A stretch of DNA of 9,777 nt, taken from positions 1 to 9,777 of the forward strand of contig JAUXDP010000109.1 in the NCBI GenBank assembly GCA_030618325.1, in the 5' to 3' direction. Source of the stretch: Methylococcaceae bacterium (GTDB lineage Bacteria; Pseudomonadota; Gammaproteobacteria; Methylococcales; Methylomonadaceae). Both the position numbers and the translations under genes were made by a program. The notes under the pieces are model-generated. The model was not told where the DNA came from and searched no databases. It was given only the letters and a program-made list of their open reading frames with translations. Below, piece by piece: positions 1 to 6,685 of this stretch (its first letter is position 1; each line of letters starts with the position of its first letter).

Positions 1-2577
1 TCCGTCCTTGCTCAGTTCCTGTTGTTTTATTTGTTTAAGTTGTTCCAGCAACGCTTGTTCCTGTATAGCTGGCCAATCTTGTTCGGTAAAAGAAGCGCCT
101 TTGACTTCCAGTTTTAAGTTGGGTCTATCCATTAATGCCTTTGCCAGTTTATCCAATTTTTTTATTTCCTGTTCATCCAGACTCGCAACACCCGAAGCAA
201 AGTTTACAGCACTAAAGTCAGTATCACTATCTGCCAGCGAACCAAGTGCTTGAAAGGGTGAAGCGACAATTTTAGTTAACAGGTTAACGAAGGCATCCCA
301 AAGCAAGCCCCAAACACTAAATTCAGGATCATCAAGACTCCCAGTAACCGGTAGATCGATGATTATTACACCATTGGCATCTTTCAGTAAGGCAATGGCC
401 AACCCCAAAGGTAACGACACGGCTTTCGGGCTATCAACCGATTCCCCTAATGTCAGTTGATCAATAACCAGCTTATTTTTAGCATCCAGTTTTCGGTTTG
501 CTATCTTGTACTCCAGATCAATAGTTAATTTGCCTTTTTCTATTTTATGTCCTGCAAACTCGGCAGAATAAGGAGATGCAAGTGGCAATGGCATACCTTT
601 AAAACTCATGGCAATATCGAGGTTGCTGAAATCTGGATTGTATTTTCCTTTGATTTCGACTGGGGCTAAATCAAAAGCCTTGCCTTTCAAAGCAACATTG
701 GTTGTCGATTTTTTTGCCGATGAGATACCGGATACACCACCATTTAAATCATTTATTTTGGCAGCGAAAGGTAAAATTATTGAGTAATCAGCAAAGTCAG
801 AAGATCCATTTCTAATTTTAAATTTATTGATTTTGTAATAAGGACTTGCTGATGCCTTTTTTGCTACTTTTTTAGTTTTTTGGTTTTTGGTTGGTGATTT
901 CTGGGCAACAAAAATATCATTCAGATTGGTTGTTTGGTCTTTTTTAACCGTAACTCTTGCATAGGGCCTATCCAATAAAACATTGGCTACAGTAAATCGC
1001 ACGGGTTCAAGATCAAATACAATATTCGACAGATTTAGATTTCGCCATTTAACAAAATCCTTATGCAACAGCTGATCTCGGGTATGCAAACTGGTAATAC
1101 TGGAATTACCGGTATATTTCAGCTGTAAATTAGCATTTTTCGGCGAGGATACCGTTACATTACCGTCAGCATTAAATTTACCGCCAATAAAATCTAACTT
1201 GGCAAAAGGCTCAACGTAAGGTTGAAATGTTTTCAATCCAATATCATTGATTTTAAGTTCTGTTGTTGTCGAAAAAGGCTCAAGAACAGTCGAGCCTTTA
1301 AGCTGTAATTTTCCCTTTTTATTGACTCCAACATTTAATTGAAAAGGTAGTTTTGAGCCGGGTTTGATATTAAAATTATTGAGCGTGAAATCAATAGGAT
1401 GTAGGCCGATGTGAACCGGCTTTTGAGTGGTTCGATCTTCAAATTGAAAATCGTAGTTTTTTATATTTATGGCATCAACCAGCACCTGCCATGGTTTTTC
1501 TGGGGCTGCAGGTTCCGCAGCCGGTTGTTTTGCTATGCTAGTTTTTTCTGTCTCCACCATCGCGAATAACGACTGGTAATTAATAACCCCATCAGGATTC
1601 AACCAGGCTAATAATTTGGCATCTTGGGTGGTTACCGAAGCGATATGTACACTTTGCTCTACCAAATTAAAATCTATACCCTGTACAGAGAATTTGGGCA
1701 CATCAATGACAGCCTTTTCTTGGCCTTTCTCGGCAATTTTAAAATTATTGATGTCCAGAGAGGCGTCATTAACTTCTAAAATTAAATTATCATCGATAAA
1801 ACTGAAGCTATAGTCCGCTTCGATGGTGTTCTCTCCCTGCTTAACGACAAATCCAACTTTATCTTGTATTAATAGTTTCCATAAACTGTGAGATTGAATA
1901 TCAGCCAGGCGCAAATGTCCATTAGAGAATAGCGGGTTAACACTGAGTTCACCACTCCATTCAAGACGGCCGCCGGAACCTAAGTCCAGAGTGACATCCA
2001 GATTTGAATTTTCTTCGACTATGGTTGAAAAGCCATCCAATGATAAATTTATTGGATTCAATGGCTCTTTGACAGGCTCATCGAAGTGAGCGTCGCGCCA
2101 TAATACATGCCCTTCGACTAGTCTAACTTTGTTAATTTTTAAAGGAAATATTTCACCTTCAGATTCCTCTTCAGGCTTTTCTTCTTTCTTGTCTTCCGAC
2201 AAATCACTAAAATTAAAGCTACTATTTTTTCGCTTTTCTATTCTGACATAAGGGTTTGATAATCTTACTTCATCAAAAACTAGGGCTAAGTCAAATAGTG
2301 AGGAAACAGCCTCAGTATTTACATAAAACTCCTCAAAGGAAACAAAGTCTTGTTGCTGATCCTGCTCCTTCATGGCAAAACCCTGTAGGCTTAATTCCAA
2401 AGAGAAAGGATTGAAATTAATTTGCTTAATTGAAGCAGAACGCCCCGTTTGCTCCTGAATGATGTCAGGTAATTTGGCTTTTAAGACTGCTGGAATAATA
2501 AAAAAACCGACAATGGCATACAAAACTAGCAAACACGAAATAATTATCGCAGGTTTTTTCAAGCTATTTATTGACAT
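1..2577 (-). CDS. DUF748 / AsmA-clan envelope protein, C-terminus cut off by the window edge
   Basis: Reading leftwards from an ATG at 2577-2575, the frame stays open for 859 codons and runs off the left edge, so the C-terminus is missing. A Shine-Dalgarno (AAGGG) lies 7 nt upstream of the ATG. Residues about 8-30 form one hydrophobic segment (IIISCLLVLYAIVGFFIIP), which looks like an inner-membrane anchor or uncleaved signal, with the rest in the periplasm. The early IKQINFNPFSLELSLQGF stretch and the later DLPVTGSLDDPEF followed by WGLLWDAFVNLLTKIVASPF (residues about 738-770) are hallmarks of DUF748 proteins, which belong to the AsmA clan. An acidic linker (about 126-141) and a lysine-rich linker (about 560-578) separate beta-rich blocks. 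Family members usually exceed 1000 residues. AsmA-clan proteins are linked to outer-membrane assembly and lipid transport, but the role of DUF748 members is not settled. Family assignment is firm; function is open. Confidence 0.9.
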   Translation of the reverse strand, partial: MSINSLKKPAIIISCLLVLYAIVGFFIIPAVLKAKLPDIIQEQTGRSASIKQINFNPFSLELSLQGFAMKEQDQQQDFVSFEEFYVNTEAVSSLFDLALVFDEVRLSNPYVRIEKRKNSSFNFSDLSEDKKEEKPEEESEGEIFPLKINKVRLVEGHVLWRDAHFDEPVKEPLNPINLSLDGFSTIVEENSNLDVTLDLGSGGRLEWSGELSVNPLFSNGHLRLADIQSHSLWKLLIQDKVGFVVKQGENTIEADYSFSFIDDNLILEVNDASLDINNFKIAEKGQEKAVIDVPKFSVQGIDFNLVEQSVHIASVTTQDAKLLAWLNPDGVINYQSLFAMVETEKTSIAKQPAAEPAAPEKPWQVLVDAINIKNYDFQFEDRTTQKPVHIGLHPIDFTLNNFNIKPGSKLPFQLNVGVNKKGKLQLKGSTVLEPFSTTTELKINDIGLKTFQPYVEPFAKLDFIGGKFNADGNVTVSSPKNANLQLKYTGNSSITSLHTRDQLLHKDFVKWRNLNLSNIVFDLEPVRFTVANVLLDRPYARVTVKKDQTTNLNDIFVAQKSPTKNQKTKKVAKKASASPYYKINKFKIRNGSSDFADYSIILPFAAKINDLNGGVSGISSAKKSTTNVALKGKAFDLAPVEIKGKYNPDFSNLDIAMSFKGMPLPLASPYSAEFAGHKIEKGKLTIDLEYKIANRKLDAKNKLVIDQLTLGESVDSPKAVSLPLGLAIALLKDANGVIIIDLPVTGSLDDPEFSVWGLLWDAFVNLLTKIVASPFQALGSLADSDTDFSAVNFASGVASLDEQEIKKLDKLAKALMDRPNLKLEVKGASFTEQDWPAIQEQALLEQLKQIKQQELSKDG

Positions 2578-2600
2578 TGGTTTACCCTTTTATATTTATT

Positions 2601-2624
2601 TTGTTCCAAGGAATCTATGAACAA
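2601..2624. repeat. Small inverted repeat upstream of the DUF748 gene
   Basis: TTGTTC at 2601-2606 is the exact reverse complement of GAACAA at 2619-2624, with 12 bp between. The palindrome TTCCAAGGAA at 2604-2613 overlaps the left arm. It lies about 24-47 bp upstream of the DUF748 start codon, where an operator could sit. The arms are short enough to be chance. Confidence 0.3.
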
Positions 2625-2645
2625 TTTACGATTCAAAGTAGCCTT

Positions 2646-2673
2646 CGATAACCGATAACCGATAACCGATAAC
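2646..2673. repeat. Four-copy heptanucleotide tandem repeat (CGATAAC)4
   Basis: Four perfect head-to-tail copies of CGATAAC occupy 2646-2673, followed by a partial CGA. On the transcribed (minus) strand the unit reads GTTATCG. The array begins 14 bp past the fmt stop codon and ends about 70 bp upstream of the DUF748 start codon. Perfect arrays of this kind can change copy number by slipped-strand mispairing, but whether this one varies cannot be seen from one sequence. Confidence 0.9.
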
Positions 2674-2687
2674 CGAAAAGTATATCC

Positions 2688-3617
2688 CTAGCCCAATTTG
2701 CAGCCTTCCACATCATGTGCATTTAAAAATGCCTTTGCGCCCATGCGCTTACCCCCAGGAACCTGAACTTCCAACAACCGTAAAACACCTTCGCCTGTCG
2801 CCACATCTAAAGTTTTGCTACCGGCATCCAATACTTCACCAGGAGCCAAGTTTGAATCACTGTCCAATGGCTCTGCCTGCCAAACTCTTAAAACCTTACC
2901 CTTTAATTTGGTTTGCGCCACTGGCCAGGCATTTAATCCACGTACTTTTCTTGACAAGGCCTCAGCAGTACAAGACCAATCCAATTGTGCTTCAGTTTTA
3001 ACAAGTTTTTCGGCGTAAGTTACTAACGCTTCATCTTGTTGCTCGGCAACCACGGTTCCCGCCTCTATTAATGGTAAGGTTTTGGCCAAGGCTAGGGCGC
3101 CTAATTCAGCCATCCGGTCATGTAACTGACTGGCTGTTTCATTTTTGCCAATTAGACATTTTTCTTTATGCAACATAGCGCCTGCATCCAGTTTACGCAC
3201 CATTTCCATGATGGTTACACCTGTTTCCTGATCACCAGCCATCAAGGCTCTATGTATAGGTGCTGCGCCACGCCATCGTGGCAATAACGAACCATGAATA
3301 TTAATGCAACCCAGTCTTGGAATATCCAATACCTCCTGACTCAATATCATGCCATAGGCCACAACCACCAGCAGATCCGCATCAAACTCAATCAATCGCT
3401 GAACCTCTTCTTGAGATTTTAACGTTTCTGGTTGAAAAACAGCGATATCTGCACTTAAAGCTAGTTCTTTCACGGGACCAGGCTTTAGTTTCTGCCCCCG
3501 TCCTGAAGGTCGATCCGGTTGAGTATAAACAGCACAAACATCATGGTCGGAAGCTATCAGCACCTTTAACGCTGGAACAGCAAAATCAGGGGTACCGGCA
3601 AAAATAATTTTCATCAT
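2688..3617 (-). CDS. fmt: Methionyl-tRNA formyltransferase
   Basis: Fmt transfers a formyl group from 10-formyl-tetrahydrofolate to Met-tRNA(fMet) in the cytoplasm, marking it for translation initiation. The 309-residue product has the usual length. It opens with the family signature KIIFAGTPDFAVPAL (3-17) and has the basic loop DRPSGRGQKLKPGPVKELA (35-53) expected to contact the tRNA acceptor stem. The active site is NIHGSLLPRWRGAAPIHRA (106-124), with catalytic Asn106 and His108, plus Asp144 in KLDAG. The C-terminal tRNA-binding domain spans about 205-305. Two ATG codons lie in tandem (3617 and 3614) and either could be the start. Neither has a good Shine-Dalgarno: the nearest purine run, GAAG, is 13 nt away and belongs to the palindromic element just upstream. 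The gene follows def in the same direction, the common pairing. Confidence 0.97.
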   Translation of the reverse strand: MMKIIFAGTPDFAVPALKVLIASDHDVCAVYTQPDRPSGRGQKLKPGPVKELALSADIAVFQPETLKSQEEVQRLIEFDADLLVVVAYGMILSQEVLDIPRLGCINIHGSLLPRWRGAAPIHRALMAGDQETGVTIMEMVRKLDAGAMLHKEKCLIGKNETASQLHDRMAELGALALAKTLPLIEAGTVVAEQQDEALVTYAEKLVKTEAQLDWSCTAEALSRKVRGLNAWPVAQTKLKGKVLRVWQAEPLDSDSNLAPGEVLDAGSKTLDVATGEGVLRLLEVQVPGGKRMGAKAFLNAHDVEGCKLG

Positions 3618-3625
3618 TAGTTAAT

Positions 3626-3791
3626 TTATACTTCGCGCAGTCACGGCTGCAGTTTTCTATCGGTTGGTTTTTGCCGATAGACTTCGTTGCTGAAATAGTT
3701 GCGTAGCCTACTATGCGCCCATTTCAGCGCCTTGCTATCGACAAAAATCAACTCGCTATAAAATCCGCATCCGTGACTGCGCGAGGTATAA
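3626..3791. repeat. Long imperfect palindrome (MITE- or ERIC-like element) between def and fmt
   Basis: Nearly the whole 166-bp segment is self-complementary around a centre near 3708/3709. The outer arms share a perfect 14-nt block: TCGCGCAGTCACGG at 3633-3646 against CCGTGACTGCGCGA at 3771-3784. Inner blocks also pair: GGTTGGTTTTTGCCGATAG (3662-3680) with 3735-3753, and GCTGAAAT..GTTGCGTAG (3689-3706) with CTATGCGCCCATTTCAGC (3711-3728), leaving a 4-nt loop. The outer ends read TATA on both sides, as would fit insertion at a TA dinucleotide. There is no coding capacity. As RNA it would fold into one very long hairpin in the def-fmt transcript. Non-autonomous mobile element or ERIC-like repeat is an inference; the palindrome itself is seen directly. 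Confidence 0.85.
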
Positions 3792-3794
3792 CCT

Positions 3795-4304
3795 TTAGCT
3801 TTCCTGCTCCAATTTATGTTTTTTCTCCATTTTCTTTTTGATACGATTTCTCTTTAACGACGATATATAATCTACAAACAACTTCCCCTCCAGATGATCT
3901 ATCTCATGCTGTATACATACTGCAAGTAAATCATTAGCCTCCAGCTCGAAAGTTTTACCATCCCGGTCTAAAGCTTTAACCTTAATATGCTCAGCACGTT
4001 TAACTTTTTCAAAAAACCCCGGCACTGAAAGACATCCCTCTTCTGACTCTTCAACACCGTCTTTAGCAATAATCTCTGGGTTAATAAAACAAACCGGGGT
4101 ATCTTTTTCCTCACTGATATCCATAACAATAACACGTTGCTGCACATTAACCTGCGTAGCTGCTAAACCCACGCCTCTGGCTTCGTACATAGTCTCAAAC
4201 ATATCATCGACCAACTTCTTGATATCGCGATTAATTTCAGCTACTGGAACCGCTTTTTTACGCAACCGTTGATCCGGAAATTCAAGAATATTCAGCAAAC
4301 TCAC
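3795..4304 (-). CDS. def: Peptide deformylase
   Basis: Def removes the formyl group from the N-terminal methionine of nascent proteins, a metal-dependent hydrolysis near the ribosome exit tunnel. All three family motifs are intact in the 169-residue product: GVGLAATQ (44-51), EGCLSVP (89-95) with metal ligand Cys91, and QHEIDHLEG (132-140) with metal ligands His133 and His137 and catalytic Glu134. A basic, lysine-rich tail (about 151-165) is usual for proteobacterial type 1 enzymes. The start is GTG at 4304-4302, chosen because AGGGGAG lies 5 nt upstream and the reading MSLLNILEFPDQRLR matches the family N-terminus. It is first in a leftward def-fmt unit and diverges from the LysM gene. Its stop codon is only 3 bp from the palindromic element. 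Confidence 0.97.
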   Translation of the reverse strand: MSLLNILEFPDQRLRKKAVPVAEINRDIKKLVDDMFETMYEARGVGLAATQVNVQQRVIVMDISEEKDTPVCFINPEIIAKDGVEESEEGCLSVPGFFEKVKRAEHIKVKALDRDGKTFELEANDLLAVCIQHEIDHLEGKLFVDYISSLKRNRIKKKMEKKHKLEQES

Positions 4305-4309
4305 ACTTT

Positions 4310-4316
4310 CTCCCCT
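4310..4316 (-). promoter_or_regulatory. Ribosome binding site that fixes the def GTG start
   Basis: On the minus strand AGGGGAG is followed by 5 nt and then GTG. It is the strongest Shine-Dalgarno match in the window and supports the GTG start at 4304. Confidence 0.75.
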
Positions 4317-4327
4317 ACAAAAATAAT

Positions 4328-4355
4328 TTCATACTGGAATTCTATCCGATTTCAA
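4328..4355 (-). promoter_or_regulatory. Candidate sigma-70 promoter for def-fmt
   Basis: On the minus strand TTGAAA (4355-4350) and TATGAA (4333-4328) are separated by 16 bp. This would start transcription near 4321, leaving a short leader of about 16 nt that contains the strong def ribosome binding site. It is a consensus match by eye only. Confidence 0.4.
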
Positions 4356-4379
4356 CTAGACTTTGAATTCAGATATATA
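4351..4379 (+). promoter_or_regulatory. Weak candidate promoter for the tsaP-like gene
   Basis: TTCAAC (4351-4356) and TATATA (4374-4379) are 17 bp apart, ahead of a modest Shine-Dalgarno CAGG (4387-4390) and the ATG at 4400. The -35 hexamer overlaps that of the proposed def promoter on the other strand, so the two would compete for polymerase. Matches to consensus are poor. Confidence 0.25.
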
Positions 4380-4399
4380 AAATACCCAGGATTATCAAT

Positions 4400-5428
4400 A
4401 TGACTTTTCGAACATTTTTCGGACTTTTCCTTATTTTTTTTAGCAATATAATTTGGGCGGAGGAAATCAAACTAAAGCCATCTCACCCCAGCGAGTATAC
4501 CGTAAAGCAAAGTGATACTTTATGGGATATCTCAGCAAAGTTCCTGCAAAACCCTTGGAATTGGTCTGAGGTATGGAACAAAAACGCCGACATTGAAAAT
4601 CCAAATCTTATTTTTCCAGGCGATATTATTTCCCTGTCATTTATCAACGGAAAACCACAACTTGGGTTTGCAAAGCATAGAAACGGAAAATTATTGGCGC
4701 CTCGAGTACGGGATATAGACACTCAGGATGCAATTAGAATCATTCCAATTGAGGCGATAGCGCCTTTTTTATCTTCACCAAAAATAGTTAATCAACAAGA
4801 AATTGATTCCGCTCCTTATGTTGTTGACTTTGCTAAAGAACACCTTTTAGGTGGAGCGGGTGACCGGATTTATGTTCGCTCCATCAATACTCCCAAGAGC
4901 TTAAGCTATACGGTTTACCGTAAAGGCAAAGAATTTTTACATCCGGAAACCAAAGACCCGTTGGGATACGAAGCCAACTACATAGCTGATGCGGTTTTGC
5001 AGGACTCCGGAGATCCTGCAACTCTTAAAATAGTTAAATCTCGTGATGTTATCCGTAAAGGCGATAAACTGATGCCTACTGAAGATGGCCAGGTTGCTTT
5101 AAACTTTTTTCCAAGACCTCCTGAAACCCAAATTAAAGCTAGCATAATTAGTGTCCTGGATGGCGTTTCACAAATTGGGCAGCATAACATCGTAGTGATT
5201 GATAAGGGATCTGCTGATGGTGTGGAATCGGGTTATGTCATGAAAATCCTTCAACGTGGAAAAACCATCAAAGATGCCTACGCCAAACTGAAAAATGATG
5301 AGGTAACATTACCCAATGAAGAAGCTGCTATACTGATGACTTTTAGAGTTTTTGAACGCATCAGTTACGCACTGGTAATGAATGCAAAAGATGCAATTCA
5401 TGTTTCAGATTATGTAGTAACCCCTTAA
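4400..5428 (+). CDS. tsaP: Secreted LysM protein, TsaP-like (type IV pilus secretin-associated)
   Basis: The 342-residue product starts with a Sec signal peptide (1-20, likely cut after IIWA). A LysM domain follows at about 33-79 (YTVKQSDTLWDISAKF through NPNLIFPGDIISL), expected to bind peptidoglycan in the periplasm. The long C-terminal part ends in a beta-rich region (about 245-342) with IVVIDKGSADGVESGYVM and a closing VSDYVV, resembling the FlgT-like C-terminal region of TsaP. TsaP, known from Neisseria and from Pseudomonas PA0020, anchors the PilQ secretin to the cell wall. The same size, LysM position and location between def and dprA make this the likely orthologue. The LysM call is firm; the pilus role is inferred from family and position. 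No pilus gene lies in the window. Confidence 0.78.
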   Translation: MTFRTFFGLFLIFFSNIIWAEEIKLKPSHPSEYTVKQSDTLWDISAKFLQNPWNWSEVWNKNADIENPNLIFPGDIISLSFINGKPQLGFAKHRNGKLLAPRVRDIDTQDAIRIIPIEAIAPFLSSPKIVNQQEIDSAPYVVDFAKEHLLGGAGDRIYVRSINTPKSLSYTVYRKGKEFLHPETKDPLGYEANYIADAVLQDSGDPATLKIVKSRDVIRKGDKLMPTEDGQVALNFFPRPPETQIKASIISVLDGVSQIGQHNIVVIDKGSADGVESGYVMKILQRGKTIKDAYAKLKNDEVTLPNEEAAILMTFRVFERISYALVMNAKDAIHVSDYVVTP

Positions 5429-5495
5429 GCTAAACTAGGTAGCTCTGTTAAATAGATTGAGTTAGCAACGCGAAGTATAATTCTAATAAATTCAA

Positions 5496-5524
5496 TTGTT
5501 TGCGGGATTACACACTGCTAACCT
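5496..5524 (+). promoter_or_regulatory. Candidate promoter for dprA-smg-topA
   Basis: TTGTTT (5496-5501), a 17-bp spacer and TAACCT (5519-5524) preceded by TGC form an extended -10 type candidate, about 40 bp upstream of the dprA start. An alternative -10, TATAAT at 5476-5481, has the perfect hexamer but a poor -35. Confidence 0.3.
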
Positions 5525-5553
5525 GCAAAGTGACTTTTTGCTAGAAACCGAAA

Positions 5554-5558
5554 AAGGA
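5554..5558 (+). promoter_or_regulatory. Ribosome binding site that fixes the dprA GTG start
   Basis: AAGGA at 5554-5558 stands 4 nt before the GTG at 5563. No in-frame ATG precedes the conserved N-terminal region, so GTG is the best start. Confidence 0.6.
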
Positions 5559-5562
5559 CCTA

Positions 5563-6663
5563 GTGACAGATAAATCTACCACCTACACCCATAAATACTG
5601 GCTGGCCCTACTCCGCGTCCCCGGAGTAGGTTGTAAGACTTTTCTAAATATTCTCAAACACAGCTCACCCGAGCAAATATTTTCTGAAAAACACCAAGCA
5701 TTATCAGCGCTAGGCCTGAGAAGTGCCAGTATTGATGCCATTAAAAACCCAGCTTGGGAAATAGTAGACCAAGATTTACGCTGGCTGGAAAAGCCTGACA
5801 ATCAAGCGTTACTTCTGTCAGACTCCAATTATCCAGCCCAGTTAAAAGAAATCCAGGATCCACCACCAATTCTATTTGTCAGGGGAAACACAGAATTATT
5901 ATCTCAGCCACAAATTTCCATAGTCGGAAGCCGTAACCCATCTAGCCTGGGCATACAAACAGCCACAGATTTTGCCAAAGCTTTAGTAGGCAATGGCTTC
6001 ACTATTACCAGTGGACTCGCATTAGGTATAGATGCTGCCAGTCATGAAGGCGCGTTACAGGCACAAGGCTATACCATTGCCGTTGCAGGAACGGGGCTTG
6101 ATCGTGTCTATCCAGCCAGGCACAAACAGCTGGCTACCCAAATAGCTGCTACTGGAGCTATTATTTCCGAACTACCCCCTGGCACCGTTGCAAAAGCCAG
6201 TAATTTCCCACGTCGAAATCGGATTATAAGTGGACTATGCATGGGGCTACTGGTTGTTGAAGCCGCTAAACAGAGTGGCTCATTAATTTCTGCCCGTCTA
6301 GCTCTTGAACAAAACCGTGAGGTTTTTGCTATTCCCGGTTCAATTCATAACCCACTGGCCCGGGGTTGTAATGCATTAATTCGTGAAGGTGCCAAATTAG
6401 TCGAAACATCGCAAGATATTCTTGAAGAATTAGGTCAATATTTTCAAGCATCTACCGAACCTGAGCATCAAATTCAACAATCAACACTTGACCTGAACCA
6501 ACAAAAGTTATTGAATTTAGTTAGGTTTAGCCCCACCTCAATTGATACCCTGGTCGGCGAAACCGGCGATTCAGTTGAAAATATTGCTTCAGTATTGCTG
6601 GTTTTAGAGTTACAAGGATATATCGCTTCTGTTGCTGGGGGAGGTTATACTAGAATTAAATAA
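5563..6663 (+). CDS. dprA: DNA-processing protein DprA (Smf)
   Basis: DprA binds incoming single-stranded DNA during natural transformation and loads RecA onto it in the cytoplasm. The 366-residue product has the full architecture: an N-terminal helix-hairpin/SAM-like region (about 10-80), a Rossmann-like DprA domain (about 85-295) and a C-terminal winged-helix domain (about 307-364). Key motifs are present: VGSRNPS (121-127), SGLALGIDAASHEGAL (150-165), NFPRRNRIISGL (214-225) and QSGSLISARLALEQNREVFAIPG (split at 237-255 and 256-259), then GCNALIREGA (268-277). Translation begins at a GTG with a good ribosome binding site. smg follows after 22 bp and topA shortly after that, so the three are probably co-transcribed. 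dprA is common in species not known to be competent, so its presence alone does not prove transformation. Confidence 0.96.
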   Translation: MTDKSTTYTHKYWLALLRVPGVGCKTFLNILKHSSPEQIFSEKHQALSALGLRSASIDAIKNPAWEIVDQDLRWLEKPDNQALLLSDSNYPAQLKEIQDPPPILFVRGNTELLSQPQISIVGSRNPSSLGIQTATDFAKALVGNGFTITSGLALGIDAASHEGALQAQGYTIAVAGTGLDRVYPARHKQLATQIAATGAIISELPPGTVAKASNFPRRNRIISGLCMGLLVVEAAKQSGSLISARLALEQNREVFAIPGSIHNPLARGCNALIREGAKLVETSQDILEELGQYFQASTEPEHQIQQSTLDLNQQKLLNLVRFSPTSIDTLVGETGDSVENIASVLLVLELQGYIASVAGGGYTRIK

Positions 6664-6685
6664 CAGGATTTGTAAAAATACGGCT

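Larger units (their letters stand above)
2578..2687. other. fmt-DUF748 intergenic region
   Basis: This 110-bp gap follows the fmt stop codon on the minus strand and precedes the DUF748 start. It holds the heptamer tandem repeat (2646-2673), an inverted repeat TTGTTC/GAACAA (2601-2606 and 2619-2624) that encloses the palindrome TTCCAAGGAA (2604-2613), and the DUF748 ribosome binding site. I see no convincing sigma-70 promoter and no stem plus T-run terminator, so it is unclear whether DUF748 is read through from fmt or has its own promoter. Confidence 0.5.
5429..5562. other. tsaP-dprA intergenic region
   Basis: This 134-bp gap has no convincing terminator for tsaP. The AGCTA/TAGCT hairpin at 5428-5444 is short and lacks a T-run. 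It holds a perfect TATAAT (5476-5481) without a well-spaced -35, a second promoter candidate (5496-5524), a 7-bp inverted repeat GTTAGCA/TGCTAAC (5461-5467 and 5516-5522) whose right arm overlaps that candidate's -10, and the dprA ribosome binding site. Confidence 0.5.

Noticed and set aside
8..2577. Short plus-strand open frames opposite the DUF748 gene
   Set aside because: The minus-strand frame is open for 859 codons with clear family signatures; the plus-strand frames show no recognisable domain and are antisense shadows.
2717..3607. Plus-strand open frames of 67-96 codons opposite fmt
   Set aside because: They lie wholly within a well-conserved fmt gene and have no recognisable protein content.
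3626..3791. The palindrome as an intrinsic terminator, riboswitch or CRISPR-like repeat
   Set aside because: There is no T-run on either side, no resemblance to a known aptamer that I recognise, and no repeat-spacer periodicity.
4337..4370. Two GAATTC palindromes 28 bp apart in the def-tsaP divergent region
   Set aside because: Six-base palindromes in AT-rich DNA are likely by chance, and no longer flanking repeat supports an operator.
5428..5444. Possible terminator after the tsaP-like gene (AGCTA/TAGCT hairpin)
   Set aside because: The stem is only 5 bp, AT-rich and not followed by a T-run.
6632..6685. An 18-residue N-terminal extension of smg from a TTG codon overlapping dprA
   Set aside because: The Smg family begins at the ATG at 6686, and the extension has no family support and no fitting ribosome binding site.
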